In this document: positions 12,988 through 23,850 of the stretch, piece after piece
How the letters are laid out: every line of letters starts with the position of its first letter
Position numbering within the stretch: position 1 is the first letter of the stretch
Source of the DNA: Diphasiastrum complanatum
Lineage: Eukaryota > Streptophyta > Lycopodiopsida > Lycopodiales > Lycopodiaceae
Direction of reading: 5' to 3'
Assembly (NCBI GenBank): GCA_029204225.1
Contig: CM055099.1
Location: forward strand, 41,091,631-41,155,630
DNA: 64,000 nt
Notes under the pieces: model-generated
Databases searched by the model: none
Seen by the model: only the letters and a program-made list of their open reading frames with translations
What the model was told of the DNA's origin: nothing
Translations under genes and position numbers: made by a program

Positions 12988-14160
12988 TTAAGTTGGGTCA
13001 ACAAAAAACAACTCCTTGTAATACCGCCATAGATGACCACCATTGACGACAGTGTCTAGGAGTATTCCGTCAAGCGTTTGTAGCTGAACTGCACCATTAG
13101 GAAAGATTTTATTGATAATACATGGTCCCTCACTTCGGAATTTCAATTTGTTGGGGTGCTTTTTTGATGTATAAAGAAGCACCCAGTCACCTAAGTGTAA
13201 ATCCTTGTTTCGCAAGTGATGGTCATGCCAGGCCTTTTGACGTCTTTTGTTAACTAGTTTTGCGAGGTAAGATATGAGTCTTGTCTCGCATAACTGGGCT
13301 AACGTAAATAGCCTGGTTTTGACTTGTTGCTCAATTGTAGCTTTCTCACAGAGATCTGTAGAGAAGGCTTCCATGATTCTTAGAGAAGGGACTAAGAATT
13401 TGACAGGCATTACCGCCTCTTGACCGTACACTAGATGGAATGGGGTAAACCATCCAGTGGCTTTCTTTGGAGTGGTGCGGTAAGCCCAAAGTTTCATTTC
13501 CCAATCAAAGAGAGTGGTTTCAACTATTTTTGTCAATATCTTACATATCATCTTGTTAGTTGATTTGGCCTGGCCATTACATCTAGGATAGTATGGTGGT
13601 GTACCCTTCCGATGAACTAAAAGGTAATGGCGTAGCAAATTATAAATGACAATATTTAAAAAGTGCATGCCGCAATCACTAGCTAGCTCTATAGGACAAC
13701 CAAAGAAAATGCGCCATAGTCTTTGCGTTGGCATCCTTTGTTGCCCGAGCCTGAACCCACTTAGTGGCGTAATCTATGGCTATTAGGATATAACAGGCTT
13801 GGGTATGTTTTGCTGTTTGGCTGATTGTTTTAACAAAGTCAATTTCCCACTTATGGAAGACTTCGTCTTCTATAATGGGAGTTAAAGGTGTGAAGTTTGC
13901 TTTTGTATTTTTCTTGGCTCGCTGATAGACATCACATGTTTTAATGACAGCAAATGTGCCCTTGAATAAGGATGGCCACCACAAGCCTGCTCGAAGGATA
14001 ATATTAGCTGTCGCTTCAGTAGAGAAGTGACCATCGCCAATGCCCTCATGAGCCTGAGATATGATAGGCCGTATTCATAAGCACATTGTCGAAAAATCCC
14101 GTCAACGCCCTGTTTATAAAGTTGTTCTGCTATTAGCTGAAAGGGCACTGCTTTAAGCAA
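12988..14160 (-). pseudogene. Ty3/gypsy integrase (decayed)
   Basis: Integrase inserts the cDNA into host chromosomes. From 14160 down: an HHCC zinc region (AHEGIGDGHF near 14045, then CDVYQ where the last Cys is Tyr). The core follows, with Asp in WEIDFV and SDCGMHF, then QAKSTNK where the catalytic Glu has become Lys. The tail is a GPY/F-like C terminus (RSEGPCIINKIFPNGAVQL) ending FFVDPT and a stop at 12988. A frameshift lies near 13700-13734. The C-terminal 33 residues are almost identical to the plus-strand copy at 49183-49292. Not functional. Confidence 0.85.
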
Positions 14161-14379
14161 AAATTTTCTTTGTGCAACCGTACTTAGGCCTTCTTTGAGT
14201 CTACCTGTTGTTACGAACTGAGTGATCTTCTCAGCCCATAAGGGTGTTACATCAATCCGAAAAAGACATGCATCAGAAAGATCATCCTGACTGGTACAAT
14301 TGCTTTTTCAGCATTAGGGAGCCGAGAAAGGTGATCCACCATGAAATGTTGGGTTCCTTTTCAAATGACTACGCGGAAA

Positions 14380-14566
14380 TTAATTTTTCTCTAATATCAA
14401 CAGCCATCGAGCTATACGTCCCGTTTTATAGGATTTATTAACAATATATAATAGGGATCGATGGTTAGTGTAGAAGGCAAAGGTCTGACCTAGTAGATAA
14501 TGTCTTAGTTGTTGAACAACATAGACCATCGCCAATGCTTCTCGCTCGGTGGTTGTATAGTTTACT
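14380..14566 (-). pseudogene. Ty3/gypsy RNase H remnant
   Basis: The minus strand reads NYTTTEREALAMVYVVQQLRHYLLG, then FAFYTNHRSLLYIVNK, then GRIARWLLILE, the usual RNase H blocks. The catalytic Asp of the TDH block reads Asn (YTNHRS). Homology ends sharply at about 14566, where plus-strand integrase sequence begins. It belongs to the 9952-20830 element. Confidence 0.8.
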
Positions 14567-15440
14567 TCAGTGGGCACCAGTTGATGTAAGAGAGTACGTC
14601 CAGCGTTGCACGGCTTGTCAGGTGAACAAGGCCGAGAGAGTAAGTCCTCTGGGCTTGCTACATCCACTTGGAAGGTCGGAAAACATCTCTATGGATTTTA
14701 TTGTTGGGCTGTCCAAGACCCAGAATGGATTCAATTCCGTTATGGTAGTGGTAGACATGTTTTCCAAGATGGCTCATTTCATGTTGTGAAAAAGGTAAGC
14801 TTGTTATAGGCTTTCTCTGAACCAGCAATGATGAGGAAACATATGAGTACGCTGGCTTGTGTTACGTGTAAGGCAACTGATCAATGAAGGAACTGTGAAC
14901 GTTGAGTCTTGCATGAGAGACTTGGTATTTCGAACGGACGCTAAGGGATGGTTCATGTTGAGATCGGACTAGTGCAAACTCTGGGTGCATGTGTCTGATT
15001 CAAAGAGAGCTACTTGAAGCCAAGCTCGAGGTACACTTCTTGTTTTGACTGTGAGGCAACTGGCCAGTGATGGAATCGTGAAAGTCAAGTTTTGCACGAC
15101 GGACATGGTGCTTCAAACAAACGCGAAGAGATAGTTCGTATGCGGATCAAACTGGTGCGACCCTTTGGCTTTTCACGAGGTCAATGGTTACATTTGGGTT
15201 GATTCAAAGAGCTACTTCAAGCTAAGTGAGAGGTGCATTGCGGAGTACTCAATCTTTGCCTACCTTAAAGAGCCAAGAAGGAAATGTATCAAGATCAAGT
15301 TGGGACAAGGAGAGAAATCAAGGTGCAGAAGCAACAAGGCACGGAGTGGACCATAAAGTGGGCAATCAAACACTAAATCCTTTGGCTCAGGGAGCCTTGA
15401 TACCTGTGCGGAATTCTTTGTCGCAAAGGCCATTTTATGT
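14567..15440 (+). mobile_element. Foreign plus-strand insert carrying gypsy integrase fragment
   Basis: The plus strand at 14567-14790 encodes part of a chromovirus-type integrase: DVREYVQRCTACQVNK (the CC half of the HHCC zinc site), then ISMDFIVGLSKTQNGF with the first catalytic Asp. The coding match ends near 14800. The remainder to about 15440 is non-coding and holds two diverged copies of a segment of about 180 bp (about 14870-15030 and 15052-15240). The insert sits exactly where the minus-strand element should encode the RT core and connection, so this looks like insertion with deletion or an illegitimate recombination junction. Confidence 0.7.
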
Positions 15441-16638
15441 TTATCTTCAGGGGCTATTTGAACAAGGAAATGACCACTGAATCCATCCAAGAAGCTGAAA
15501 GCTTGAGCTCCTACCATTTCTTCTAAGATTTAGGTCATTAAAGACAAGGAAAAATGGTCTTTTTTCATAACCGCATTAAGGTTCTTGAGATCGACAAAGA
15601 TATGGAGTTTGCCATTTTTCTTGGGTACAACCACAATGGGTGATACCCAATCAGTATGTTAGACTTCATAAATGAAGCCAGCATCCAGCAATTTCTTGAT
15701 ATCTTCATCGATTTTCTCGCGATAGATGGGGTTACTTCTATAAGGTTTAGCCCTAATAGACTAAAAGGAATCATATGAACCACTACTTCTGGCGGAATTC
15801 CTTTCATTTTTGTATAGTTCCATGAAAATACATCCATGTATTTGCGAAGTAAAGTCTCCAGATTAGAAAGTTGTTCGGGCGAAAGGTGTGCACCAACATG
15901 AACTATGCAATCCATGTCCTCGTCAGGATCGTTGAGGTTTAATGACATCGTTTTAGCTGGTCCTTCAAAGGAGTTGGAACTTGGTGTAGGTTCCCGGTGT
16001 GGTTGCGGTAACTGGATAACGACGTCATCTAGTGTGAAATCTTTAAATTTTCGTGGAAGATCAAAAGGTGGTTCCACAAAGTTTTCTGGAACTTTGGGAA
16101 TCATCTGTGTTGAGTCACTACCGGACGTGGAAGCTTGGTCTGATGGTTTGGTTTTTTGTCTCTTTGGACAAGGGCTTAATCGTCTGCTTAAGCTTCTCAT
16201 GCATCTATTATTGATGCTTGGTCAATTTTGTATCAATAATTTTATTTTTTTGTAACCGAGGTTTTTGTGGTTTTTGAGTGGGCGGTGTTGTTGCCTCATT
16301 ATCATGTCATCATCGATTGTATCCCAAACTTTGTCTGGATACACATCCCATGTATGTACTTTGGGTTTGGGCCTATACGCTTGTGTGTTGGGTACTTTGG
16401 ATGTCAGTTGGACATGAGCCAATGGCCCTGGTGACTTGATCTCCTGAGGAATTGATTTTGGTGGATAACGTTGGGCATCTAGATAAAGGAGTACATGTTC
16501 ATCCGTCATTTCAGCATCATCCATGTCAATCATCATAAGTGGGATGATGGGTGTATCAATGTTTGTAGAAGATGGAAGAATATCCACATCTTCTGCAGCG
16601 GTTTCAATACGACATCGATTTGAATCAACATAGTCCAC
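15441..16638 (-). pseudogene. Ty3/gypsy RT N-terminal part and protease-RT linker (decayed)
   Basis: Reading down from 16638: an acidic linker, then the RT entry region (LLRKYMDVFSWNYTKMKGIPP near 15800). Frameshifts follow, then LDGFSGHFLVQIAPEDKHKMAF near 15420-15500, the conserved LDGFSGY block just before the first catalytic Asp. The YxDD catalytic block is absent because the foreign insert begins there. Copies DNA from RNA in live relatives; dead here. Confidence 0.75.
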
Positions 16639-16863
16639 AGTGGCTAGTGCCTGATTCCAATCGATTATGTCCGTGGATCTTGTATAGTGGCCTTTTGGTT
16701 GAATCGGGACACTATCTGATTCATCATAAGTTGTGGATGACCAATCATCATAAACTTTAACAGGCTTGACATGGCCACTTGAGTCAACAGTGACTCGTTT
16801 GTCGTGATTGCCAAAGGTGATTTTGCTATGCTTCTAGTCTTGGACAACACCTGCCATCTAGAG

Positions 16864-17319
16864 TCAGGGTGTACCAAGAAGGAGTTTATAAGTATTGGCA
16901 TCTTCTGGTAAGTCTAAGATGACACAATTGATTACAAATTTGACACCTGCAATGTGAACATTGATATTCGATAAATGACCAGCAGGGTTTGTAACTTGCG
17001 GATCAGCCATGAGCAGTTTGTAGCGTGGTTGATCGAGGGTATGGAATCCCCATGACTTTGCCAACGACAAAGCCATTATGTTTATGCATGATCCGCTATC
17101 AAGGATAGCAGACACTGCAGGATAGTCTTTATAAGACAGAGGCAAGGTGATGCTAGTCCCCTTAGCAACACCTATATTCAGCATATTCATAGAAATTTGG
17201 AGAATTTCAAGAATCTCTTTTGTTTTTCGCTGGTCATCAGGAATAGTAGGCAACTGAAAACTACGATGGATATAGAGCTGAAGCTCGGTAAAAGATTTTA
17301 TCATGCTATGGAATGGCAT
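16864..17319 (-). pseudogene. Ty3/gypsy aspartic protease region
   Basis: An aspartic protease cleaves the Gag-Pol polyprotein. The minus strand reads SAILDSGSCINIMALSLAKSW, with the DSG active-site triad, and later YKLLLGTP matching the terminal protease block. This 151-codon stretch is open, so it is one of the better preserved parts of the 9952-20830 element, but it is cut off from intact gag and RT. Confidence 0.8.
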
Positions 17320-17456
17320 GGTGAGTTGAGCTTGCAGGAGGTCACTAAAAATACTTCAAGTCCCTGTAGGGATTGCTCTTTTTCGAGGATTTGAGTGGAT
17401 AACAGACTTTACATATGTTCTTCCTCTCGCAAAAATTCATCTCTAAATTCATTATA

Positions 17457-18370
17457 CTACATTTGTTCCACATTTGGGTCTGGGCAGTCTTTGGGTGATG
17501 TGGAAGCTGTCAAGTGGCTTCCATGTGGGTCAGCTGATTTAGCATGGTTTTGCTGCTGGTCGTGGTGTTGACGTTGTGCTCTAATTAGAACTCTAATAGG
17601 TTCGGATGATATATGACGTGCTGGAAGTATCATGTTAGGTTGTTTAGGGCAGTCTTTGAAACTGTGTTTGCGAACACAATCTGGACACTCCGCATGGTAT
17701 TGGTTCTTAACTTTACAGTCAACCATATAGTGGCCAGTTTCACCACAAATAAAACAACGGTTGCTCATTGGTCCTGTGGCAATAGCATAACCATCTTGGA
17801 TGGCTAGCTGTGCTGGATTTTCCGGTGGTGTGGAATACTCATCCCATTTGCACGAGCATGAGTTGTCGGTTGGATATTGTTGAGAACTAACAGATGAAAG
17901 TGTTGTTTCGTGCTGATATGAGTGATCGTAGGAATTTTCTACAAGATTTGTTTGTGTAGATTCTCGAGGGTGTCTATGTTTTTGTGCTCCTAGATCAGGT
18001 TGTCCCCTTGGAGGTGGTCCTAAGAGTGCTAGTTGTGGTTGAGGTTCATGTCTACATTGTCTGGGCAACTCTTGTATATGGACTTGGTTGGTTCGTGATG
18101 GATAGTGCTGATTTTGATTTTGTGAAACAAACTGGTTCTAGGAGGTTGATAATGTCCCCCTGATTGGTTGTGAGGCTGGGTCCTCGGATTATGATAGCAA
18201 TAGAGGGATGTGTGACCCATAGAGTCGCAGATGTCACATTTGATCAATGAAGTATCTGGGACTGGTTGGTATGAAGGGCACTCATTGCCAGTGTGTGCAC
18301 CTCTACAGTGAGGACACCATGTGTTCTCTCGCCTATGGTGGATTTGGCCAGTGGGTAACTGACCTGGCAT
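17457..18370 (-). pseudogene. Gag nucleocapsid region with zinc knuckles (decayed)
   Basis: Two overlapping frames carry CCHC-type knuckles. The first at about 17730-17770 reads CFICGETGHYMVDC, a complete CX2CX4HX4C site. Cys/His-rich sequence lies at about 17690 (CPDCVRKHSFKDCP) and at 18180-18340 (WCPHCRGAHTGNEC, CDICDSMGHTSLYC). These bind RNA during packaging in live elements. The frame changes near 18050. It belongs between the capsid part at 18590-19303 and the protease at 16864. Confidence 0.75.
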
Positions 18371-18589
18371 CGAACTCTAGATAGACTTAAGAGTGTTTTG
18401 AAACTCTTTCGTGAGTTTCTCCATTTGTTGTTGGTGTTGCTGATTAAGCAACTCCATCTGTGTTTTTCATAACTGTTCGCATGTTTCCTCGTTTGGTCGA
18501 GCTTCTTGGACAGCACGATGTGCTCTCCGTTCACGTGGCTCATTAACATCTGATCCCTCATCTTCTTTCCGAATGGCATCAGACATGGC

Positions 18590-19303
18590 TTGCTTCAATG
18601 ATGTGTATTCATCATTAGAGTGAAGTTCACGTCATATCCATCATGGGAGTCAAACGAGGAACCAAATTATCAGCATAGATTCAGTTTGTTGCTCTTGTAC
18701 CTGACTTTTTAATCTTCTAAATCGTTCAATATTGTAGTCACGTACTTTCTCATCTTTTGTCATTTTGATAATACTTAGCTTGACAAAAGGACTTTCGATC
18801 AAGCGAAATGGCTTGAAGCGTTTGATAAATGCTTCCTTCAAGAGTGACTAGTCTCGTTTATCTTCACGATCAAGGTTAAAAAACCATTCTCATGCTTGAT
18901 CGATCATGGTCATCAAGAAGAGCTGTACCATGGCATCTAGTGATGTCTCGCCATAGACATCGCATGCGTTCTCAAAGTAGTGAAAAAATATTTGAGAATC
19001 AGTGTTACCATCGTACTTAGGTAAATCTAACTTGGGAGTTCATTTTTCAGTACGCGGAACATTATTTGCAAAAGCTCCATTTAAGTGAGCTCGTGCGTGT
19101 GAAGATTCTGCAGCATGAAAATGTGGTCGATCGTATGGAGCTTCAAAATGCATTGGTTCCCATCTGTCAAATGGGTTGGTGGATGGCTCTTGGACTTGGG
19201 ATTTCATCCTAGAATATCTATTGAATCGAGTCTGTTTGGTAGATGGAGAGACCATCTCTGGTGAATAGTCCTCTGTGGAATTCAGATCATAAGGATGATC
19301 CAT
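18590..19303 (-). pseudogene. Gag capsid region (retrotransposon gag domain, decayed)
   Basis: Read through several stops, the minus strand gives LPKYDGNTDSQIFFHYFENACDVYG, then EWFFNLDREDKRD, LLKEAFIKRFKPF and a heptad-like tail near 18650. This is the usual order of the plant gypsy gag domain. Stops occur near 19037, 18891 and 18850. The apparent start at 19303 (MDHPYDLNS) is plausible but not proven. Confidence 0.75.
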
Positions 19304-19589
19304 AACAACTCTAGAGTACCTTAGGATTGGGTAAATAGGCCTCTTGGACTCTTTGGTAACTTGGCTGGTGTTTGTGTTTGTGTTTTTGTTTTTTGGTGTT
19401 TTGTTTTTTTATTTTATTTTTAAATATTAGTCAGAGACTAATAATGTGGTGGTGTCCAAACGACACAATTGTTTTGTTTTTTGGTGTTAGAGTTTTGCAA
19501 TAAAGTTGGAAAGAACTGTGGTATTTGGAAAACATTGAGACCTAGTCAAAGAAAAAAGTTGACTTTGTCTTGAAGTTGACTTGGTTCAG

Positions 19590-20350
19590 GTTGGAAGTCA
19601 AAGCTCTCAGTTGAGAGTTGATAGAAATCCTCGGTTGAGAATTGATTGAAAGGTCCGGTTGAAAGTTGATAGAACAGTCTGGTTGAGATCTGAGAGACAG
19701 TTTCGGTCGAGATTTGACAAGATGCTTTGGTCGAGATCTGAGAGCAAGTTTTGGTTGAGATCTGACAGGACGCTTCGGTTGAGATCTAACAGGATGCATC
19801 GGTCGAGATCTGAGAGAAAGCTCTAGTCAAGATCTGACAGGATGCTTCGGTCGAGATATGAGAGAAAGCTCCATTCAAAATCTGACAAGATGCTTTAGTT
19901 GAGTTTTAACACGAATGCCTTCGGTTGAGTTTTAACAGGAAGGCCTTCGGTGGGACGGAAGGCTCCTGTGGAGATTTAATAGACAACTTCTGGTTGAGAA
20001 CTTATAGAATGCCTTTGGTTGAGATTCAATAGACAACTTCGGTTGAGATTGTACAGGATGCCTCCGGTTGAGAATTGACAGAACGTCGCCGGTCGAAAAG
20101 TAATGGAAAGGCATTGGTTGAGATGCGACAGAAGGTCTTGTGTCGAGATGTCAACGGAAAGGCTTGGGTGAGATCTGATTGATGAGCATCGGTTGAGATT
20201 TAACTCAGGACTTGGCAGGATATTGTGAGTAGTTGTTTGGTCGAGAGTGAGTGTGTAGTTTCAATAGGTGAATGAAACAAGGTTTTGTCCGGTCTAGACG
20301 AGAGTCGTGGAGCTCGGCTAGGGGAGGAGCGTGAAGCCTCAGTCAAGAAC
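19590..20350 (-). repeat. 24-25 bp minisatellite in the 5' leader
   Basis: Tandem, diverged units of the same type as at 11995-12730 (GGTCGAGATCTGACAG words recur at about 25 bp steps between 19610 and 20200, with decayed units beyond). The block lies between the primer-binding site and gag, so the same element carries the repeat at both ends of its coding region. Confidence 0.8.
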
Positions 20351-20473
20351 GGAACTGGACGTCGGTCGAGACCAAAGTAACAAGCTCGATAATGATGCAT
20401 GTGTGAGACTTTAGAGCAATGGGTTGGCGGCACAGATCGGAAAGGTTTGGCTTGGATAAGTGTCTGCATAGTT

Positions 20474-20488
20474 GTGGCAATGGTGCCA
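20474..20488 (-). promoter_or_regulatory. Primer-binding site, tRNA-Asp type (degenerate)
   Basis: On the minus strand the sequence next to the 5' LTR is TGGCACCATTGCCAC. It matches the Asp-tRNA primer site TGGCGCCGTTGCCGG (present intact at 25084) except at a few sites that look like CpG decay. Two bases separate it from the LTR. Confidence 0.65.
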
Positions 20489-20490
20489 AA

Positions 20491-20830
20491 TGTTCACAGA
20501 TTCCAACTGAATCTGTGAGCACAATTTTGTTCTTATTCTCTGTTACTTCCATTGGTTACAGTTTTTTACGGTTTAATCTTCTTGTTAGAACGATTTCCAG
20601 GCAAAAGTGTTTATCAGATTACAACGTGTATTCCCAACCTGTCAGTGGGGAGAAATGGTGACGTTACTCAAGCTACATGCATTTACAAGCCATGCAACCA
20701 GTCCTAGCTCAGCATAGATCAACGTTCTGAATCAGAGAGCAAATCTACAATCTATCTAGGAAATCAGTAAACAATACAATGACAAGATTAAGCTACTCAA
20801 CAAGAAACAAGAAACAAGAAGACTAGCTTC
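20491..20830 (-). repeat. 5' LTR of the 9952-20830 gypsy element
   Basis: Partner of 9952-10290. It carries the same terminal inverted repeat with one mismatch (GTTCACAGATT facing AATCTGTGAGC) beside the primer site. Homology to the other LTR fades after about 20822-20830; whether the LTR continues further right cannot be decided. Confidence 0.7.
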
Positions 20831-21129
20831 CTAACAGCATTCTAGCAGCCCAAGGATCAAGAAACACTCATTTCTTGATGCTTGGAATATCCAAGAACAA
20901 TCAAGACAAGATTGTTAGAGAGTATGCAAATCAGATCCACAATCTTAGCCTCTATAGTTTACCTGCATGCTGAAACTACAAAAACAAGAGACAAGAAAGT
21001 TAATCCACATCTACATTCCACAAGCAAGAGAGTGAGCAAGAAATCTAATTAATCCACAAACACAAAGGAAATCAGAACATGCTAATAGAAATTTCACTCA
21101 AGAAGATTGCCATGAACAAGGAGCTTCAC
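20831..21129. other. No feature seen
   Basis: Non-coding, A-rich sequence between the LTR and an RT scrap. It may be an LTR portion lost from the left copy. Confidence 0.4.
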
Positions 21130-21345
21130 AATCATCAAAAACTTGTGGAAGATCTTCGTTATTCACTCTAGAGAAATTGACAATACGCATTTGCATATAG
21201 TCTTAGATAATCTAAGGTAGGCAAAGCTTTATGCTAAGGAGTCTAAGTGTGAGTTCTTTCAAACAAGACTGAAGTATTTAGGACATATTGTTTCCGATCG
21301 AGGTCTTGAGATTGACTACGATAAGGTCCAAAAAGTTTAGATGGC
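21130..21345 (+). mobile_element. Ty3/gypsy RT fragment
   Basis: Read through stops, the plus strand gives THLHIVLDNLR, then AKLYAKESKCEFFQTRLKYLGHIVSDRG and LEIDYDKVQKV. This is the RT thumb/connection block that follows the YxDD site in chromovirus-type gypsy elements. Both ends are abrupt. It may derive from the same family as the plus-strand pieces at 1-150 and 14567-14790. Confidence 0.75.
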
Positions 21346-22420
21346 ACAACAAAAGTTATTAGATTACAAAGAAACACTGTACATATAGAGTATTCACAAA
21401 CTGCATGAAAAGGCAAGTGTCCTATTATCGGCCTACCACCTGTCAAACTAAGGTCGGGCCCAATATGGCCAAATTCAACCGACAAACTTGGGACATGCCC
21501 CCAAGTATATCAAGTACTGTAAATAACTCTGTACAGGCTAATTCTTCCTATGTGTGGCTACTCGGCTAACCCAAGTAGCTGGCTACGGGATCAGTGCCCA
21601 ATCAATATATCCTAACGGGTTACGTCCCGATCACAATCATATACAATAAACCAAATAAACTGTATAGTAATTACATCATCACATTTAGAGCTTACATAAA
21701 ATGTATATCAGATTAACTCTGATTTCTAACTTATATTTCTCAACTTGGAACACTGTACATATAACTTTTCTTGTGGCAACCCATGCATTAGAGAAATTCC
21801 AAAATAAAAAATGAACCCTTTGTAAAGATACTTTTATTAATTTATCTTTGATTTCAATCACCACCTGGCCCAATCAAAATGCACACATTTCAAATCTACG
21901 TAATGTAGCTCAAATAAATTGAAAAATAAAAATATATTACAACATACTTTGAAATTTACGTCAGGCAGCATGGACGTATCCCATTGGTTGGCTCTTCTTG
22001 CCCGTCTGAAGTCCACATCTCAAGTTAAATCTGTTTAACTATGCTGGGATTCTTTACGATGAAGCTGGTAAGTGGAAGCCAATAGGATATATGAAGAATT
22101 CATGAGTGTTGCTGCATCCATCATCAAAGGGCAATTTTTGATAGAAGAAAAGGGCAAAGATGGCATACAAATATTATTGGAAAGCAAAAATTTTGGAGTT
22201 TAGGACAACTTCCGAAGGTCACTCTATATTAGATGTGTTAGTACAATATGTTTATATGCATTCAAAAATAAAAGTACAAAATGTCAATCCTCATGATCAT
22301 AAAAAATGTAACTATAAGTACTATATCAAAATGTATGCAGTTTACTACAATCATAGGTGTTTGTTTTATTGAAGCTCTTCAGATTATGATTTATCAACGT
22401 GTTTCTTCTTTCAATATTAT
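21346..22420. other. No feature seen
   Basis: AT-rich, with no frame above about 70 codons showing recognisable motifs on either strand. Confidence 0.4.
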
Positions 22421-22874
22421 ATCCATCAAACATAAGTGAATGGGAGCCAACACAATCACTTGCAAGAATATTGGATCTGAATCACTCTGATGTTGGAAAG
22501 CTGCAGTAAAGAGGAAGAAGTCCAAAGATCTTGCAAATAGTGGTATATATTTTTACCTTAATATATTCCAGAAATGGATGGGAGTTTTGGCAAGCTTGAA
22601 GCAATTCCATTACCAAGTTTTCAGAGTGATGAGTGGCCTAATCCTGACAGTATTGTTTCTGAATCCTTTAGATGCAAGCTACTCTTGGATGTAAAAATGC
22701 CATGAAGATAAGTACAAGATAAAAAATTGTTCACCTAATTTGGTTTCTCTCATTGCATATATTTGTTGATTTTTACTCAAGTGCAAGTGTTCGAATAACA
22801 CCAACTTTATTTGTTTGCAAGGATTTATCTGATGAGATCTTGTTAGATGTCATGGATCAAGGCTGAGATAGTAA
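22421..22874 (+). pseudogene. Gene-like fragment with candidate introns, family unknown
   Basis: Three short coding-like blocks can be joined by GT-AG introns. Block 1 reads SNISEWEPTQSLARILDLNH. Block 2 starts KRKKSKDLANS and, after a candidate intron (GT near 22542, acceptor ATTCCAG ending near 22570), continues EMDGSFGKLEAIPLPSFQSD to CKLLLD. A second candidate intron (GTAAAAATG near 22691 to TTTGCAAG near 22821) leads to DLSDEILLDVMDQG and a TGA. Both junctions keep phase. Blocks 1 and 2 differ by one frame, suggesting a small indel. I do not recognise the protein. It could be a host gene relic or a chance arrangement. Confidence 0.3.
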
Positions 22875-22914
22875 AACAAATAAAGATATAGAATGAAGGA
22901 TAAAAAGGTCTTCA

Positions 22915-23259
22915 ATGATTTTTCGTTATCATATCGAAAAACAAATTCTTAGTCTCACATTTAGCTATCAAAGATTCAAGAAAACTGATGATACATGGCT
23001 ACCACTAGATCAAGACTTCCAAATAAATGGTCACACAGGCCGAAAGGAAATAAACATCATATACAATGAAGAACTTTTAACTATGATTGAGGTGGAAGAG
23101 CATTGGAACCTTGATTATATCAGAGCAGAGCTCATCCTAATACAAACCAATCTACCCACTTATTTCAAATTCATCACCAACGAAAGACTCGTACGTACTC
23201 TATGTTTATTACCTGTCCAAATAGTACACACTAAAGAGAAATGGCATAGTTTGCAATGA
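22915..23259 (+). CDS. Unassigned open frame, 114 codons
   Basis: An uninterrupted plus-strand frame that is charged and Trp-containing (TDDTWLPLDQDFQ, VEEHWNLDYIRAELILIQTN) and looks more protein-like than chance frames nearby. It lies 40 bases after the gene-like fragment and may be another exon or a transposon remnant. No family is recognised; no usual start context or downstream signal supports expression. Confidence 0.3.
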   Translation: MIFRYHIEKQILSLTFSYQRFKKTDDTWLPLDQDFQINGHTGRKEINIIYNEELLTMIEVEEHWNLDYIRAELILIQTNLPTYFKFITNERLVRTLCLLPVQIVHTKEKWHSLQ

Positions 23260-23479
23260 CACATTCACTAATATTTGTCTTGTTACAGTTGTGAAAAAGA
23301 CATGAGCTCATAACATGTTGCAAAGATCTACCTACAACAATCACCATTGTGGAAGAGCAATAGATTCAAATATAGTTCGATAAAATTTGTGTAGATTTTA
23401 TTCTTTCAATCAATAAATGAAAGCCCAAGTTGGGCATCAATACATGTTTTTTCAAATCATTGTATAGCTCCCAATTTCG

Positions 23480-23850
23480 GATCGATGCATGTTTGACTAC
23501 TGGGCTGAAGGTTTCTGAGTAATCCAGATCTGGAATCTGGGAGAAGCCTTTTGCGACTAGCCTGGCCTTGTAACAATTTAGTCTTCCTTCAGCGTCGTAC
23601 TTTGTCTTGAATATCCATTTGCATGGAATTGGTTTCTGGTCCTTTGGCAGCTCAGTGAGTGTCCATGTTTGATTCTCCATAAGAGAATCGAATTTGGTGT
23701 CCATCGCTGCTTTCCACTGGTCAACATCAGGTGTAGACATCGCCTTAGCAATTGTGTTTGGTTTCTACACGAAGTAGTAGGGCGGATCATCCATAAATCT
23801 GGATGGAGGCTGATTGGACCTGTTCGACCTTATGGGTTGAACTTTGGTCC
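23480..23850 (-). mobile_element. Ty1/copia remnant, RT N-terminal part (left half of split element)
   Basis: The minus strand encodes the copia RT entry region: DQWKAAMDTKFDSL, NQTWTLTELP, CKWIFKTKYDAEG, KARLVAKGFSQ, SETFSPVVKHASIR. After SIR (about 23485) the homology ends and unrelated sequence follows, so most of RT, the RNase H and the 3' LTR are missing. The right edge is the gypsy insertion site. The frame resumes on the other side at 35329, separated by the target duplication GGTCC. Confidence 0.85.
23846..23850. repeat. Target-site duplication GGTCC, left copy
   Basis: GGTCC directly precedes the TG of the 5' LTR and recurs directly after the CA of the 3' LTR at 35329-35333. Removing the element and one copy rejoins the copia reading frame. 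Confidence 0.95.

Larger units (their letters stand above)
9952..20830 (-). mobile_element. Old Ty3/gypsy LTR retrotransposon with extra ORF and minisatellites
   Basis: A minus-strand element of about 10.9 kb. Reading in its sense direction: 5' LTR (from 20830 down to 20491), Asp-tRNA-type primer site, leader with minisatellite, gag, zinc knuckles, protease, RT, RNase H, integrase, second minisatellite block, extra ORF, 3' LTR (10290 down to 9952). LTRs share roughly 88% identity by eye, and every coding region carries stops or frameshifts, so the insertion is old and dead. The protease, RT and integrase wording and the Asp primer fit the non-chromovirus (Tat/Athila-like) branch; that assignment is inferred. 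The RT core is missing and replaced by foreign plus-strand DNA (14567-15440). No target duplication could be identified. Confidence 0.85.

Noticed and set aside
23366-23484. Continuation of copia RT left of 23485
   Set aside because: The frame stays open but residues after VVKHASIR no longer match RT, so the element is truncated there.
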